DNA of 64,000 nucleotides from Diphasiastrum complanatum (lineage: Eukaryota > Streptophyta > Lycopodiopsida > Lycopodiales > Lycopodiaceae): the NCBI GenBank assembly GCA_029204225.1, contig CM055097.1, positions 5,775,653-5,839,652 of the forward strand. Direction: 5' to 3'. The stretch's first letter is position 1; the number at the start of each line of letters is the position of its first letter. The position numbers and the translations under genes were made by a program. Of this stretch, positions 49,091-60,288 are shown piece by piece. The notes beneath the pieces were generated by a model that saw only the letters and a program-made list of their open reading frames with translations, did not search any database and was not told where the DNA came from.

Positions 49091-50260
49091 CGACTTAGAT
49101 CAATTCTTGCTGCAATTTGGGTATGAATAGAACATTGTCTAATCGCCAGTCTTTGCCGTTCGTGTTGAGCAACAATGAACCAATGCCATTCACTTGTTGT
49201 CTTGATCTATCTCCAAGAACTATATATCTAGATGGATCTGTACTTCGAAAGTGAGACATTATTCATCTCGATGTAACATAGTGAGAGGTTGCTCCTGAAT
49301 AAAGGATCACCTCTTGTGTGTCAGATGTCGAGGTTGCACACACATCTATACATAGATAGGCTGTCGAATTTTCATTTTTTGACCTTTCTTCGCCCATCTT
49401 CGAGCTTTATGGCTCTTCGACGTAGGATGAAACAATTGTTGTTCTCTTGTTTGCCTTGAGGCTGCTTTTTCCTCGGATTCTGGTAGCAGTCCATGGCTGC
49501 ATGGCCTTTCTTGTGGCAATAAATGCATTCGATCTTCGGGTTCAGCGAACATGAATCGACTGTATGTCCTTCGCGTTTGCATCTCACGCATGTCTTCTTT
49601 TCACCATCTTGTTGTCTCGACTTTTCTTTCTTCATCCATTTGCATTTGGTGGTTCCTTTTGTCTGCTGGTCTTGATCATGCTTTCGGTCTGACTCCCTCT
49701 TAGACTTGAACTACTTCTTTGGGTTCTCCTTGTTGCTGTAGAGAGCTTGATTAGAGACGTCCTTGTGATCAAGGTGCTCACAAGCTTCGACTTCTTCTCA
49801 AATCTCGATCACATCCTTTTCGAGAGTCATCTCTAGATATTTTGCTAGCAACGTTTGGTGAATAGATCCTTTATCCTTCTGATAAAAGATGTAATGTCAG
49901 CTGGTATTTGAAAAGCATTATCTGGCTGCATGATTTCGTCTGAAACCTGGTAAGTAATGCATTCCACATCTCCTTTCATTAGAGAGTGTTGCGAGGTCAA
50001 GCGTTAGGCTTATCTTCGATGGATGAGGACAACATAGCTACTGCCTTGTCATTCTTTTCTCTCCATTCTCGTAACTCTTTGCTTGTGGTTGTAGGCATCT
50101 CTTTGGTGCCATCTACCCAGGGCCATAGCCCTTCTCCCTTTAAGATGAGAGAGGTCTTCACCTTCCATGCTAGGAAGTTGGACCCAGCTGAGTTGAGGTT
50201 TGTGCAGATCTTTGACTATATGCTGCTTATGGATGCCATTGTTGTGAACTCTGTTCTTTA
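49091..50260 (-). pseudogene. copia 2 gag, knuckles and protease remnant
   Basis: The first part (about 50030-50220) reads NLNSAGSNFLAWKVKTSLIL and KELREWREKNDKAVAMLSSS, typical copia Gag N-terminus. 49372-49635 carries two knuckles, CVRCKREGHTVDSC and CIYCHKKGHAAMDC. A weak protease region (about 49250-49330) follows. Frameshifts and stops are present throughout. Confidence 0.82.
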
Positions 50261-50362
50261 GCTCTTTTGGTCTCTTGTTCTGAATATTCGATCTCTTGAA
50301 TCTTAAAGCCTTATGGCACTGATACCAATGTTGAGAATCTCAGATGAGTTCGGAAATCGAAA

Positions 50363-50374
50363 GCTCTGATACCA
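50363..50374 (-). other. Primer binding site of copia 2
   Basis: The minus strand reads tggtatcagagc, one base after the LTR end at 50376. Confidence 0.85.
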
Positions 50375-50375
50375 T

Positions 50376-51300
50376 TGTCGAGAATAAACAGAGATTGATT
50401 CGTCTTGATTGTTCTGAAACCCGGATGGAATTCGATTATGTCTGCAGGCTACTACCTGCTAAAATAGATCTACAATCCTCTAGAGTGTAGACAAATACTG
50501 TTGACCTACATTTAATTTGTTTAAGTATTCAGCAAGATGAACCAGTGTGCTGAAATAATGAATGAACAGTTGATTACAAACAGACAACAATCAGACATCA
50601 AAGACATTCAATAACATTCAAAATAAGAAAACCATTTACATAACATCTACTGTATTATTAGTGAATTCCTTCATTGAGCGTTGTTGTGACAAACCCACAC
50701 AACGCATTGGCATGAGAGATTCTATGTCTCTCACGAACTATATCAAGTCGTCTCGCTTACTAGCGGACTTCTTGGACATTGGCTAGCAACGATGTGCTTA
50801 GCTCACATTGGTATACAACCAAATTGATGTTCCAACTGATTCTCTCAATTTCAATCTGCTTATATAGATGAAGAGAGAAATGGTTTAAGTTAATCAGAGG
50901 TTACAAGAACGGCTGATTAGGCATGTTCCAACGGTATCCAGATTGTCCGTGGAGAGGGACGTCCTCCTTGTACTTTCCTGATTTTCTCTGTACTTTGAAA
51001 CGTGAAGCTTCACCATCTTTTAGTCTTCGTGTCTTCTTCATCTTCGTGTTTTCTTCGGCCTTCGGCTTTGCCATTGAGCTTCTTTGGGTCCACGAACGAT
51101 TTATCTTCGCATTTTTGGTGGCCTTCAGTCCACGAACATTTTACTTTTATCTTCGGGTATTCTTCAATCCTCGAAGCTTTGGTCTTCGTGTTCGCACAGT
51201 TCCCTTGCGTTTGTGCAGACTTGAGCTCGAAAGCTAGCAAAGCTTTGTGGCCCAAACATATTTTTTTTACATTTTTGTCGTATACGTTTTGAATGCTAAT
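50376..51300 (-). repeat. 5' LTR of copia 2, far end uncertain
   Basis: Plus-strand text starts tgtcgagaataaac at the PBS. A minus-strand TATA-like box (tctatataag) lies at 50858-50867. The distal end was not found for lack of a second LTR, and the limit given is where composition changes to very AT-rich. Confidence 0.5.
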
Positions 51301-52380
51301 GAACAAGCATTGCTCACTATTTGAAATCTAACTTATTTGAACTTGCCGATAGTAAGTTTTCATTTAGTTGCTTGTTATTTTGAAGTGAAATATCAGATGG
51401 ATTTACCTAATGTAATAGAAGTTTAAAATCAGTCTATTTTACATAATAATCTTGATTGAATTCTGGGTATTTTAATCTGGTATAGAAGATCTAGCCTATT
51501 TGGAAGAGAGTACTATTTTTGAATGTTGAATTTCATTTATAATTGTTTGGATATAGCTCATTTGTGAATAATTAAATTTGTTAGTTTCAAACTATGCTTA
51601 ACAAAGTATAAAATTTATACGTGGAAAAGAACTCTATCAAATTGAGTAGAACAAGATTTAGCATCACTTTTGATAAGAAGTATATCAGAAATATAAGTCA
51701 ATGGACATGATAAACACTCATTAAGGAGTCCGAGTATTTTAATAAGATTGTTTGCAATTCTAAAAAGTTGATTTGTTTATTGTAATTTTGTACTACAAAG
51801 TAGTATTGGATAATCTATCTTTCTGAAAACAATAATCTTTTATACTAATACATGGTGACAAAAGAAAAATGAGGCGAAAATTCAATTTTTTAGAAATTTA
51901 AAAAAAATGTTAGTATTCACGATGCTTTATAGAAATATGTAGTATTAAAAAAATATCGCATTTTATCAAAAATTGTAATCATGCTAACCAAATTAATTAA
52001 TAAATTAATATTAACACATTTAAGTTAGTAGATATTAAAAAAAATGGTAGTTTAAAAAAATCATTAATCATACAAATAATAAAATTGAAAAACAAACTAA
52101 TTTAACTTATATGAAATACTATTTTGTAACAAATATTTTAAGATTTTAATTTTTTTAAATGAAAGTGTTTGTGTTAAAATAAAAAAATATTTAGTTATAA
52201 TATAATTTTTTATTAATATGTTCTCAAAAATAATAATTTAATATGATCTATAGAAATACTTGGAGTCTAAGTCTTGGCTCTTGTGAGATTAGCTTGACTC
52301 TACAATTTTCTAACTAACCACATGTAGTTTAATCCTCTTTCCTAGCCTAACCATAAGAAAATAACTAGATTAGTGGGTGG
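51301..52380. other. Very AT-rich intergenic stretch, no gene seen
   Basis: Long A and T runs, no ORF of note and no repeat partner identified. Confidence 0.55.
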
Positions 52381-52487
52381 AGGCAACTTGCACCACCCCC
52401 CCCCCCCCCCCCCCCCCCCCCCCTCTCTCCTCTCTAAAGATTAGTGGATGGAGGCACTTGCACCCTCCCCACCTCTCTCCTCTAAAG
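52367..52487 (+). repeat. Tandem duplication with C28 run
   Basis: The unit agattagtgg(g/a)tggaggca(a)cttgcacc..ctctctcctct(ct)aaag occurs twice (about 52371-52437 and 52439-52487). The first copy has C28 (52396-52423) where the second has only ctccccac. Confidence 0.85.
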
Positions 52488-52781
52488 ATGACAAAAACAA
52501 GCAAACACGACTTAAACGAAATAGCAAGCAAATAGAAAACACATTAAAAAGAAAGAGATAAGAGTAGTTTGAAGGATTTTTTTTTTCTCTTTTTATGTCC
52601 ACGTGGCCCAATCATGTCTTGCCATAGTAGAATCAAACGTAGCGTACATCACTAGAACCAAAAAATAAATTTATTTTCTTCTTATTAAGAGGATTTGGAC
52701 TTCCCACTAGGTAGGTTGCAAGCACACTATTGGTTAGTATGTGCTGTCTATGACTGTCTGTGGCTGGTCCGTGGCTGGTTA

Positions 52782-53441
52782 GGCTGCTCAAATTCGCTTG
52801 TTTTAGTTAAAAGGACATACTATGTTGGTTAAACCAAAGTAACTTTTCAAGGTATGGCAACAACGAGACCAAGATCCTCTATCAGCTCTGTAATTTTTTG
52901 CAATGAGAAGGAGGATGATGGCACTTGGATTGCCCATGAATATCAAAAAGCTTCTTGGGTATTGATGCATTTATCAATAAGAGGAGCTTTCCATCAAAAA
53001 AGAAGAAAGAAAAATATACATATAAATCGTATTGGAAAGCCATGATGATTCTTGATTTTAAAGTATCCCTAAGTGGACAATCCATTTCAAAGGTCTTTGT
53101 TCAACATGTTTACATGCATTTTGAACTGAATGTGGATTTTATGAATCCTTGTAAAGTGTAACTATAAGTATTATAAAATTTTAAATGACTTTAATTTTCA
53201 ACTCTAACATGTAGCTGTATTTAACAATGAAAAACTTACAATGGTTTCTTGTATTGCAGATTTATATCCATCAAATATACATGAACAGGAACATGTAAAT
53301 TATCTTTTCAATATCATAGACATTCTCCATTCAAAAATTGACAAATTATAGTATAAAAGACAAACTCCAAAAGAACTTGTAGATTCTGGTTTTATGATGC
53401 TATATATATTCTAGATTTGAATGGAAGAGCAAGAAAACTAG
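52782..53441 (+). repeat. Right arm of the large inverted duplication
   Basis: Matches the reverse complement of 1-790, with a deletion of about 142 bp between caaagt and taactttt. That deletion removes the splice acceptor and the first codons of the exon. Confidence 0.85.
52854..53161 (+). pseudogene. Decayed copy of the unknown exon at 279-674
   Basis: The plus frames show IFCNEKEDDGTWIAHEYQKA and then, after a frameshift at the rrkkn segment, MILDFKVSLSGQSISKVFVQ. Function is unknown. The deletion at its 5' side and the frameshift make it a dead copy, while the left copy remains open. Confidence 0.7.
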
Positions 53442-54959
53442 AATATGTACATCTTCTCAATTTTCAAAGTAATGAGTGGATTACACCTAAAAACAATGTA
53501 TTAGAGTCTTTTCGGTGCAAGTTATATACAAATATACAAAAGTCACTCAAAATCGGTATTGGATCCAAAAATGTAATCTAAATTGGTTTGTTCCAATATT
53601 TGTATTTGTGGATTCCTCGCAAATAGTGAGGTGTGTCAAACCCTCAACAGAATTGACACTTTTGTTGGCATGATATTTCACAGTATTTAAATTTCATTGC
53701 GATTGAAAAATTGATATGAAGTCCATATTTATCAATGTATGAATGTTTTAATTCATTATGCTCATTGTGAAGGCTATAAAAATATTATGAAAATTGATAT
53801 CTTTTTTTCTTGTGCAGATAGACACAAGGACTAAATCAAATGCAAAGACGTTGGAGTAGTAATTCAGATCATAGTGCGAGCATAAAATAAACATAGTAAT
53901 GTTGAATTTGACATAATTGAAAAGATGCACAAATTTTCTCAAATATCAATATAAATATCTTTTCAAGAGTACATGTATATTGGAAAATTTTCAATTGTTT
54001 GTGAGTTTCTATAAAACCTTTTGGTATTCACAATGCATTACTATATAAAAATTTGAAGTTTTGGCATGCATGGTTTGTTTTAAAGCCATAAAATCCTATC
54101 TCTATTAAAATTTGCAACATGAAACTAACAAGTAGCCTCTTGCAAAAGTTCTTTCTATAAAATCATATGTTTGGTGAATATATTTATTCCTTGACTACTC
54201 TCATGGTTATTGTCAATGTTGTTGGACAGAGGTGTGTGAGAAAATAGGTCAAATAGAATTGAATAAAAAGAATTCGAACGACAATAGTTAAAACTTATCG
54301 TGCACAATGGAATAAACTATCTTTTTCTTTCGTTATGCATGAGTACATCTATCAATTTCGAACAAAACAATAGTGATAGAAATCACATTCGATCTTATAG
54401 TAACTAACTTTGAAATCATTAGTACTATAGTGATTACGTAGCCAAATATTAAAGCATTGAATTATCAGACAAATAATCAATTGCGAAGAACTACAGAAAC
54501 CCATACATTCTGAGACAGACCTAAACGCAATAAGAAGATAATATTGATTCAGTATGAAAATGAAACATATGTAAATGAGTACAACAAGTTTGTGGATCAA
54601 AGTCGCGTACTCTGAGCTATCTTTGAGTGGCTAAATATATGTCTGAATTAACCGCAACTACTGATAAGTAGTAAGCGCAATAAGAATCTCTAATCAATTC
54701 TAAGGAACTGAGCTAGAAAGCTCAAGAGTGTTCAAGCTTGCAGGCTTGAGAGAGAGAACACTTATTATTCAATACTTGATGATTGATCTTTACTTTAATG
54801 CTTAAAAATGTAGGAATATGAACAACTATTTATACTAAGCAATTAGGTCGTCAATTGCATCATCCAGTTGGCTGTGATGTGTTGGCATCCATCCAGTTAG
54901 GACTTCTTACTCTTCATTTTTTAGAATGATGCGACTACTAATTATGTTCAGGGTATTGC
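53442..54959. other. AT-rich intergenic stretch, no gene seen
   Basis: No ORF with a recognisable domain. It may contain the leader and LTR of the gypsy element that follows, but I found no PBS or LTR boundary. Confidence 0.45.
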
Positions 54960-54969
54960 AACATCAGCC

Positions 54970-55620
54970 CAGTAGGATAGACCAAAGTTCGCACCAAAAA
55001 GACACAATCCTCCAAAATTTGTTGGATTAGCGATGAAGTCACCAACCACGACTAAACCAGTGTCGGACACTTGTTACAACTGTGGAGAGCCAGGACATTT
55101 TTCACCCGACTGTCCTCAGTCACAAAAGCCGATTGGATATGCACTATGTTCGAACTGTAGGGAGCCTGGCCACAAATATCCGGACTGCCCTCAGTCGCAG
55201 AAGCCACGACCAAAGTACCAGTATGTAGCAACACTAGCTGCTGCAAACTCGAAAATAAAATCTTTGACTGATGCTGTTGTGCAGAGGATTGATGTCATTG
55301 AAGGAAAATTGGCAAAGACAGTGGACCAGTCTTGGCCAAGCAATGTAGAAAAGCTATTCAATGTCACCACAAAAAGCAAAGGCTCTTCGAAACTCAAATC
55401 GAAATCTTCTTCAACAAAGTACAAAAACTCTTCAAAGAAGAAATCATCGAACAAGTCAACAAACAAATCTATAACAAAGAAGATCTTAAAAATGATTCTG
55501 ACTATGACTGTAACGCTGAAAAATTATTTGCAAAAGACATCTCAGTAGAAGCAAAAGAAATTATAATATTGAATTATAGTCAGCGGCTGCAGAGAAGAAG
55601 GTCACGTTCAAGGAAGGGGA
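54970..55620 (+). pseudogene. gypsy Gag C-terminus with two zinc knuckles
   Basis: 55033-55548 carries CYNCGEPGHFSPDC and CSNCREPGHKYPDC, two CX2CX4HX4C knuckles 26 residues apart with the same flanking PQSQKP, so the knuckle itself was duplicated. A Ser/Lys-rich stretch follows (SSTKYKNSSKKKSSNKSTNK). The upstream Gag body is missing or unrecognisable. A frame change near 55500 leads into the protease region. Confidence 0.8.
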
Positions 55621-55630
55621 CGTTGAAATA

Positions 55631-56440
55631 ATGAAATTCAAGTTGTCTAATGCCACTATTGACAAGCCAATCTCAAAAGCAAAGATGAAAGACTATGATA
55701 TAGTGACTGATATTGGATCTCTTCGCCCAAACATCACTTTTGAGCAATTGTTGGTAGACAACATTTATTACTGTAAGCAATTAAAAGGTCTTTCTACCCC
55801 CAAAAAGAAGAAAAGAGTTTCTTTGTCAGATTTTGGTGTTTTATCTATTGATTTAGGAGATCTCGGTGCACCAAACACAGCTCATGCTTTGGGACTGACT
55901 GACATTTGACCAACATAGCGAAAGATCAAGTTAGCAGATTCGACTCGACGAAAGCCTGTTGGAAAAAAGGATGTCACTGTATATATTCAAACCAAGTCTT
56001 TTACAATGAATTTTATAGTTATCAAAGCACTTGGTTTGCCATCTTATTCTATGCTAATTGGACAGCCATGGCTTTATCAATCAAATGCAAGTGTTCACTG
56101 GAAGACCAGAGAATTGAGATTTCAAACTGGTGAGACCAATAATCGAGGCAAGCCAACAGAACAAATAATCACCTAGACTCGTGACAAATACGAAGGTGAA
56201 ACTCCTTTGTCTGACACCATTTTTACCTTAGAAAATTCTTTTTATGCACTAAATATTTTCTCCAATGCATCTGACATCGAAGTGCAATATTTTGAATGCT
56301 ACAAGAACAATGAAGAAGAAGAATTCTTTGATGCCTGCAACGCTGAAGCGGATGCTTCGGATAAAGAAATAAAAGTTGCAGACACGAACTCTGAAGAGTC
56401 TGATGAAGATTCAAGCGACGAATTTGATGAATCCGAATAA
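55631..56440 (+). pseudogene. gypsy protease region and acidic linker
   Basis: Frames at 55940-56130 give DVTVYIQTKSFTMNFIVIKA and LGLPSYSMLIGQPWLYQSNA, the C-terminal half of a retropepsin (usually ILGRPWL). The catalytic DSGA is not seen. 56207-56440 is a very acidic segment (NSEESDEDSSDEFDESE) linking protease and RT. Confidence 0.65.
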
Positions 56441-56499
56441 GAATTTGTAATAAGAACCAGGCTAATGACACAAATATATCTATGGAGTCAACCATGCAC

Positions 56500-57330
56500 G
56501 AAATTCATGGCCATACCAAGGCCAGTATGACGGAATGTATCATTCTGCCAGATTCTATTGAGCTAATTGAACTTGCACTTGGCAGATTTGTGCATGTCTC
56601 AAAATCACTCGGAGAGACGGAATTAGCTGAATCACGGAATTGTTGAAGGAGTACCAAGATGTATTTGCTTGGTCGCTCAACGATTTGAAAGGAATACCTG
56701 TTGAATTCGGAGAGCACCCTATTGATCTTAAAGAAGATGTTGTACTTGTTTGACATAGACAGTATCGACTCAATCCAAAGTACTCCCTGATAGTAAAAGA
56801 CAAACTCAACAAGCACCTTAAGGCAGATATTATTTATCCCGTCTTAAGTAGCGAATGAGTGTCTCCCATTGTTGTAGTTCCAAAGAAGAAGACTGGCAAA
56901 ATTTGAATATGCCAGGACTTTAGGAAGCTGAATGCTGCCACAAGAAAGGATCACCATCCTTTACCCTTCATTGATTCTATCTTAGATCAGGTTGCAATTC
57001 AAGACCGTTACAATTTCTATGACGATTTCTCTGGTTACAATCAGGTTGGAGTAAGGAAGGAGGATTGTTCAAAGACCACATTTACTACAGATTGGGCCAG
57101 TTATGCCTACAACAAAATGCCCTTTGGTCTTTGCAACGTACCAATGACTTTTCAAAAGTATTTTTCTTGAGATTTTCATTGATGATTTTTGTGTTTACAG
57201 TGATGTAAAAACACATATACAAAAGCTGAAACTTACATTGCAACAGTGTCGAGACCTTGTTTGTCGCTTCACCTAGAAAAATGTTTTTTCGGTATGAAAG
57301 AAGAAATTTTACTTGGACATAGAATATCAA
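56500..57330 (+). pseudogene. gypsy reverse transcriptase remnant
   Basis: In mixed frames: ELLKEYQDVFAWSLNDLKGI, EFGEHPIDLKEDVV, SPIVVVPKKKTGKI, ICQDFRKLNAATRKDHHPLP, FYDDFSGYNQVGVRKEDCSK (first catalytic Asp as YDDFSGY), YNKMPFGLCNVPMTFQ, then FIDDFCVYSDVKTHIQKL (active site as FIDD) and EEILLGHRISNRRI. This is the full Ty3/gypsy RT order, with several stops and a short deletion before FIDD. Confidence 0.88.
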
Positions 57331-57784
57331 ACAGAAGAATAGAGTCGATAAAGATAAAGTCGAGCTTATAAAGGACCTCCTAATACCAACAAATCTATGT
57401 GAACTTAAGGCTTTCTTAGGACATGTCAGTTACTATCACAAATTTATCCAGAATCATGCCTCTATTGTTGCTGCTCTCACGCATCTACTTAAGAAACAAG
57501 TGGAATACTTGTGGACAAAAGAACATCAGAAAGCGTTCGAAGAACTTAAGCAGAGGTTGATCAATGCTCCTATTCTAAGACCACGAAACTGGGCTATTCT
57601 ATTTCATAGTTATGTCGATGTTTCTGCATTTGCTATTGGCGTGTGTTTGAGCCAGAAGGACGATCAGAAGAAAGACCATCCTATATACTATGTAAGTCGA
57701 CAACTAAGTGCCTCGGAGAAGAATTATTCAGCCACAGAATGGGAAGCACTCGGACTGATTTTTACTGTTAAGAAATTTCGATGA
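57331..57784 (+). pseudogene. gypsy RT end and RNase H start
   Basis: 57380-57500 reads LKAFLGHVSYYHKFIQNHAS in shifted frames. 57500-57784 gives WTKEHQKAFEELKQRLINAP, FHSYVDVSAFAIGVCLSQKD and HPIYYVSRQLSASEKNYSAT, the RNase H segment (normally TDAS..GAVL and YASR.L). It is cut right after EALGLIFTVKKFR. Confidence 0.88.
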
Positions 57785-58091
57785 AGATGAAATTTGTGGG
57801 CACATCCACAAATGTCAATTCAAGCAGAGCTCGTAAATCTTCTAGATTCCACCCACTGTTGACCCACACTTCACGTATTTCATCATGTGGGAGATGGATA
57901 CATAGTTCCACATCTTGCTCTCTCATGTCAATTTCCAGCGCATCCCATCGACCATGACCAAACTTTACCCACCTATAAACGAAACTGAAAGAGCATGTTT
58001 GACGTGAAATGTGATATCTTATTGCCATTGTTTCACGACAAAGATTACACCTCATCAGATCCCCTTTGTGTTCTACTTCTCTTGAATCCAA
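57768..58091 (-). CDS. Unknown ORF (107 aa), partial
   Basis: I do not recognise it. The sequence contains RCNLCRETMAIRYHISRQTC, a CX2C..H..C arrangement that could bind zinc, and then RWVKFGHGRWDALEIDMREQ and WVNSGWNLEDLRALLEL. Composition is protein-like with many Trp. It lies on the strand opposite to the gypsy remnant and overlaps its end by a few bases. It may be an exon of the same gene as 58443-58859. Confidence 0.35.
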   Translation of the reverse strand: MDSREVEHKGDLMRCNLCRETMAIRYHISRQTCSFSFVYRWVKFGHGRWDALEIDMREQDVELCIHLPHDEIREVWVNSGWNLEDLRALLELTFVDVPTNFIFIEIS

Positions 58092-58442
58092 GAGGTAAGT
58101 ACATTATCCAACAATGAGGCCTCTGCCACTTTCCACGCCCACATTCTATCTGTTTTCTTAAATGGAATTTCTTTGAATATCGCAACAAATAGAGTGATTG
58201 GTAGAAAGACACTAGTGCACTCGTTTAAAACCAAATGTGGGCTTCATGTTTATTGTAATCTCTCTCACGAGTTGTGTCTTTATTAATTCAATAGTCAATT
58301 GATCAACCGTAGGGCCACTCATGAGAATTATTTGCAGGTTCAGAAATAGGTAATAATTTTTCAGGACCAAAGTTCCTTTTTGGAACTTTGTACATGTGAT
58401 CATAAAAGTAGATATAACTTACAATGTGAAGGTATGCTTCTA

Positions 58443-58859
58443 TCAGCAACTGTTGTGTCCATTATCTCGACACATGTACTCGTGCTGTACTCTGGCAAAG
58501 AAATTTCCATGACGATCTATTTTGAGTTCATGAATTCTACCTTTCCAATGGTAGTCTTGATTGTTTTGTTTGATCTTTGCAACTTTGGAAATTCCTTTGC
58601 CAAAGGGTTGCATGAGGATCCAATCAAGAGTTGAAAGTGTCGTAGGAACCCAATTCCCATTAGAGTCTTTGATTTGTGCAACAATAGAATTTAGTTGGTT
58701 TTTTGGCTTCCTTGACTGGCTAGAAGTCATGATGTCTGATGTAAATGCTATATTTGATAAGAGATAATGTCCTAACTTTAACCAAGAAAAAGTGAATAAT
58801 AACGAGATAAAGAAACACGATCTATTGGGAATAGATAAATGGGAATAAGGAAATGTCAT
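58443..58859 (-). CDS. Unknown ORF (138 aa), weakly like the exon at 279-674
   Basis: The function is not recognised. From MTSSQSRKPKNQLNSIVAQI onward it is hydrophilic and contains SNGNWVPTTLSTLDWILMQP, RIHELKIDRHGNFFARVQHE and YMCRDNGHNSC. The order G.W[IV], W[IL]LM, K[IV]...G, VQH.YM also occurs in the 279-674 ORF. The real start may be that internal Met, because the first 43 codons look like read-through of non-coding DNA. A strong donor-like gtaagt lies on the minus strand just after the stop, near 58420. Confidence 0.35.
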   Translation of the reverse strand: MTFPYSHLSIPNRSCFFISLLFTFSWLKLGHYLLSNIAFTSDIMTSSQSRKPKNQLNSIVAQIKDSNGNWVPTTLSTLDWILMQPFGKGISKVAKIKQNNQDYHWKGRIHELKIDRHGNFFARVQHEYMCRDNGHNSC

Positions 58860-59813
58860 TGAGAGATGGACTGTAGAAAGGAATAGTTGTAGTAAAAAGT
58901 GGGTTCACAACATATGCTTGGGTAAATAGGTAAGTTCTCCCCTAGGTGAAGTCTATGTGATGGATGTACTAGAGGTGTAGTTAATGTTATTTTCTAGGGC
59001 TTTCAAGTGTAGTTATTGCTCTTTGTAGGGTTAATGTAGGGTTAACATTAAGAAGTGTACCATGTGGGTCCACAGTCTAATATTTGAATTTGCCATGTCA
59101 TATGGACCATCCCATCTCATTTGTCACACTTTTATTGGTACACATGGCGTCATTAACAATAATCTCCCTGAGTGCCACCCCAATGGACTCGTCATCCACA
59201 TACTATGCTCACCTGATGTCTCCGATCCTGGTGACCATCTTGCTACACAAGCCGAATTTGAAAGCATCACCTGCTCCACCTGGCTCCTAGCATCTACTCG
59301 CTCTCCCTGGCTATGTGCCACCCGACACCATGCCAACACAAACATGTCCCTGAGTCACCGCTCATGGGATCTCGAGACCACTGCCTCCCTGATCGTACTG
59401 AGGTATATGGCTCTGAGTGACTCCCTCTAGGATTTTAGAGAAGAGGCCCTTTTTTATTTCAAAAAAGGCCCTAATGCTTTTAGGTATAGTTGCTCATTTA
59501 TAGATTCTATATGGATAATCATCTCTATGTTGCATTATGCTAAAAGAATTTTCTGTTTCTCTTATAGGTGTTGAAAGAAGACTATGACATTGCCTCATGG
59601 ATATTTAGTAGAACGGCGTGAAAAAATCAAATCCAAAACATACTTAATGGATCAATTAGATCTTGACCAAATTTGGATGCACATCTAGATTTAGCTACAA
59701 GATAGAAATCATCAATTTTGTCATGCTAGAATTGCATAAATCACTAAGATATGATCATAAGCATAAAATTATAATAAGGTACTATCCCTGTCCGTACAAC
59801 AGCAGCAGCCTAC
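58860..59813. other. Intergenic, GC-richer patch, no gene identified
   Basis: 59140-59430 is richer in C and carries a 122-codon plus ORF (59062-59430) and an overlapping minus ORF. Neither shows a motif. The remainder is AT-rich. Confidence 0.4.
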
Positions 59814-60283
59814 TGTCCTTCACACGTGTGGATGCAAGATCAATTATAAAATTGACATTCTACACACTAGAAATCAAGATAACTAGAGAAATATGAAAGA
59901 GATGGACATAGAAACAAAAGAGATGAGTTCTCCACAAAGAAAAAAAACCTTGATCATTATTTCTACACGTTGCTACATCTATTTATAGCTTCCAAAATGT
60001 CATTTGGCCAATTGTCCTAAACTTGTCCTAAATGGTAACTTCTTGGTACTTCGTCAAAAAACCTAGAAATTCTAGTCTAGTTGCAATTATGTATAAAAAC
60101 TAGCCTATTAGAATGGGTCCAAATCTGACCTCATCCACTTATCTACTTGCCAAAAATAGTACAAACACTATTTAGGCTTTTATTGATAAATATAAATCTA
60201 TCTCTAAGTTGAAATTTCATGTTGGCCTCAAAATTGCCAAAATAGATCAACTAAACTAGCTAATTTTTCCACAAATCTCACAT
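59814..60283 (-). repeat. Probable solo LTR H
   Basis: Plus-strand text runs tgtccttcacacgtgtgg..acaaatctcaca(t). The end resembles the start of LTR G (tgtgagaaatt..) in reverse orientation, and a CACGTG palindrome lies at the other end, as in LTRs F and G. The five bases cctac flank it at 59809-59813 and 60284-60288, if one extra t follows the CA end. No internal region follows on either side. Confidence 0.55.
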
Positions 60284-60288
60284 CCTAC

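Larger units (their letters stand above)
46790..51300 (-). mobile_element. Ty1/copia element 2, decayed, with inverted RNase H part
   Basis: Minus-strand LTR, PBS (50363-50374), gag, knuckles, pre-integrase, integrase and RT are found from right to left, all frameshifted. At 47274 the order continues into RNase H, but on the opposite strand. No 3' LTR is seen. Its PBS and LTR ends resemble those of copia 1 (tgtcg), so the two may be related families. Confidence 0.8.
54960..57784 (+). mobile_element. Ty3/gypsy element, decayed, truncated after RNase H start
   Basis: Gag knuckles, protease, RT and the start of RNase H occur in Ty3/gypsy order on the plus strand. No integrase and no LTR are found. 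It ends abruptly near 57784, where minus-strand unknown ORFs overlap. Confidence 0.83.

Noticed and set aside
59062-59430. 122-aa ORF in a GC-richer patch
   Set aside because: Overlapping frames on both strands are equally open and neither shows a recognisable domain.
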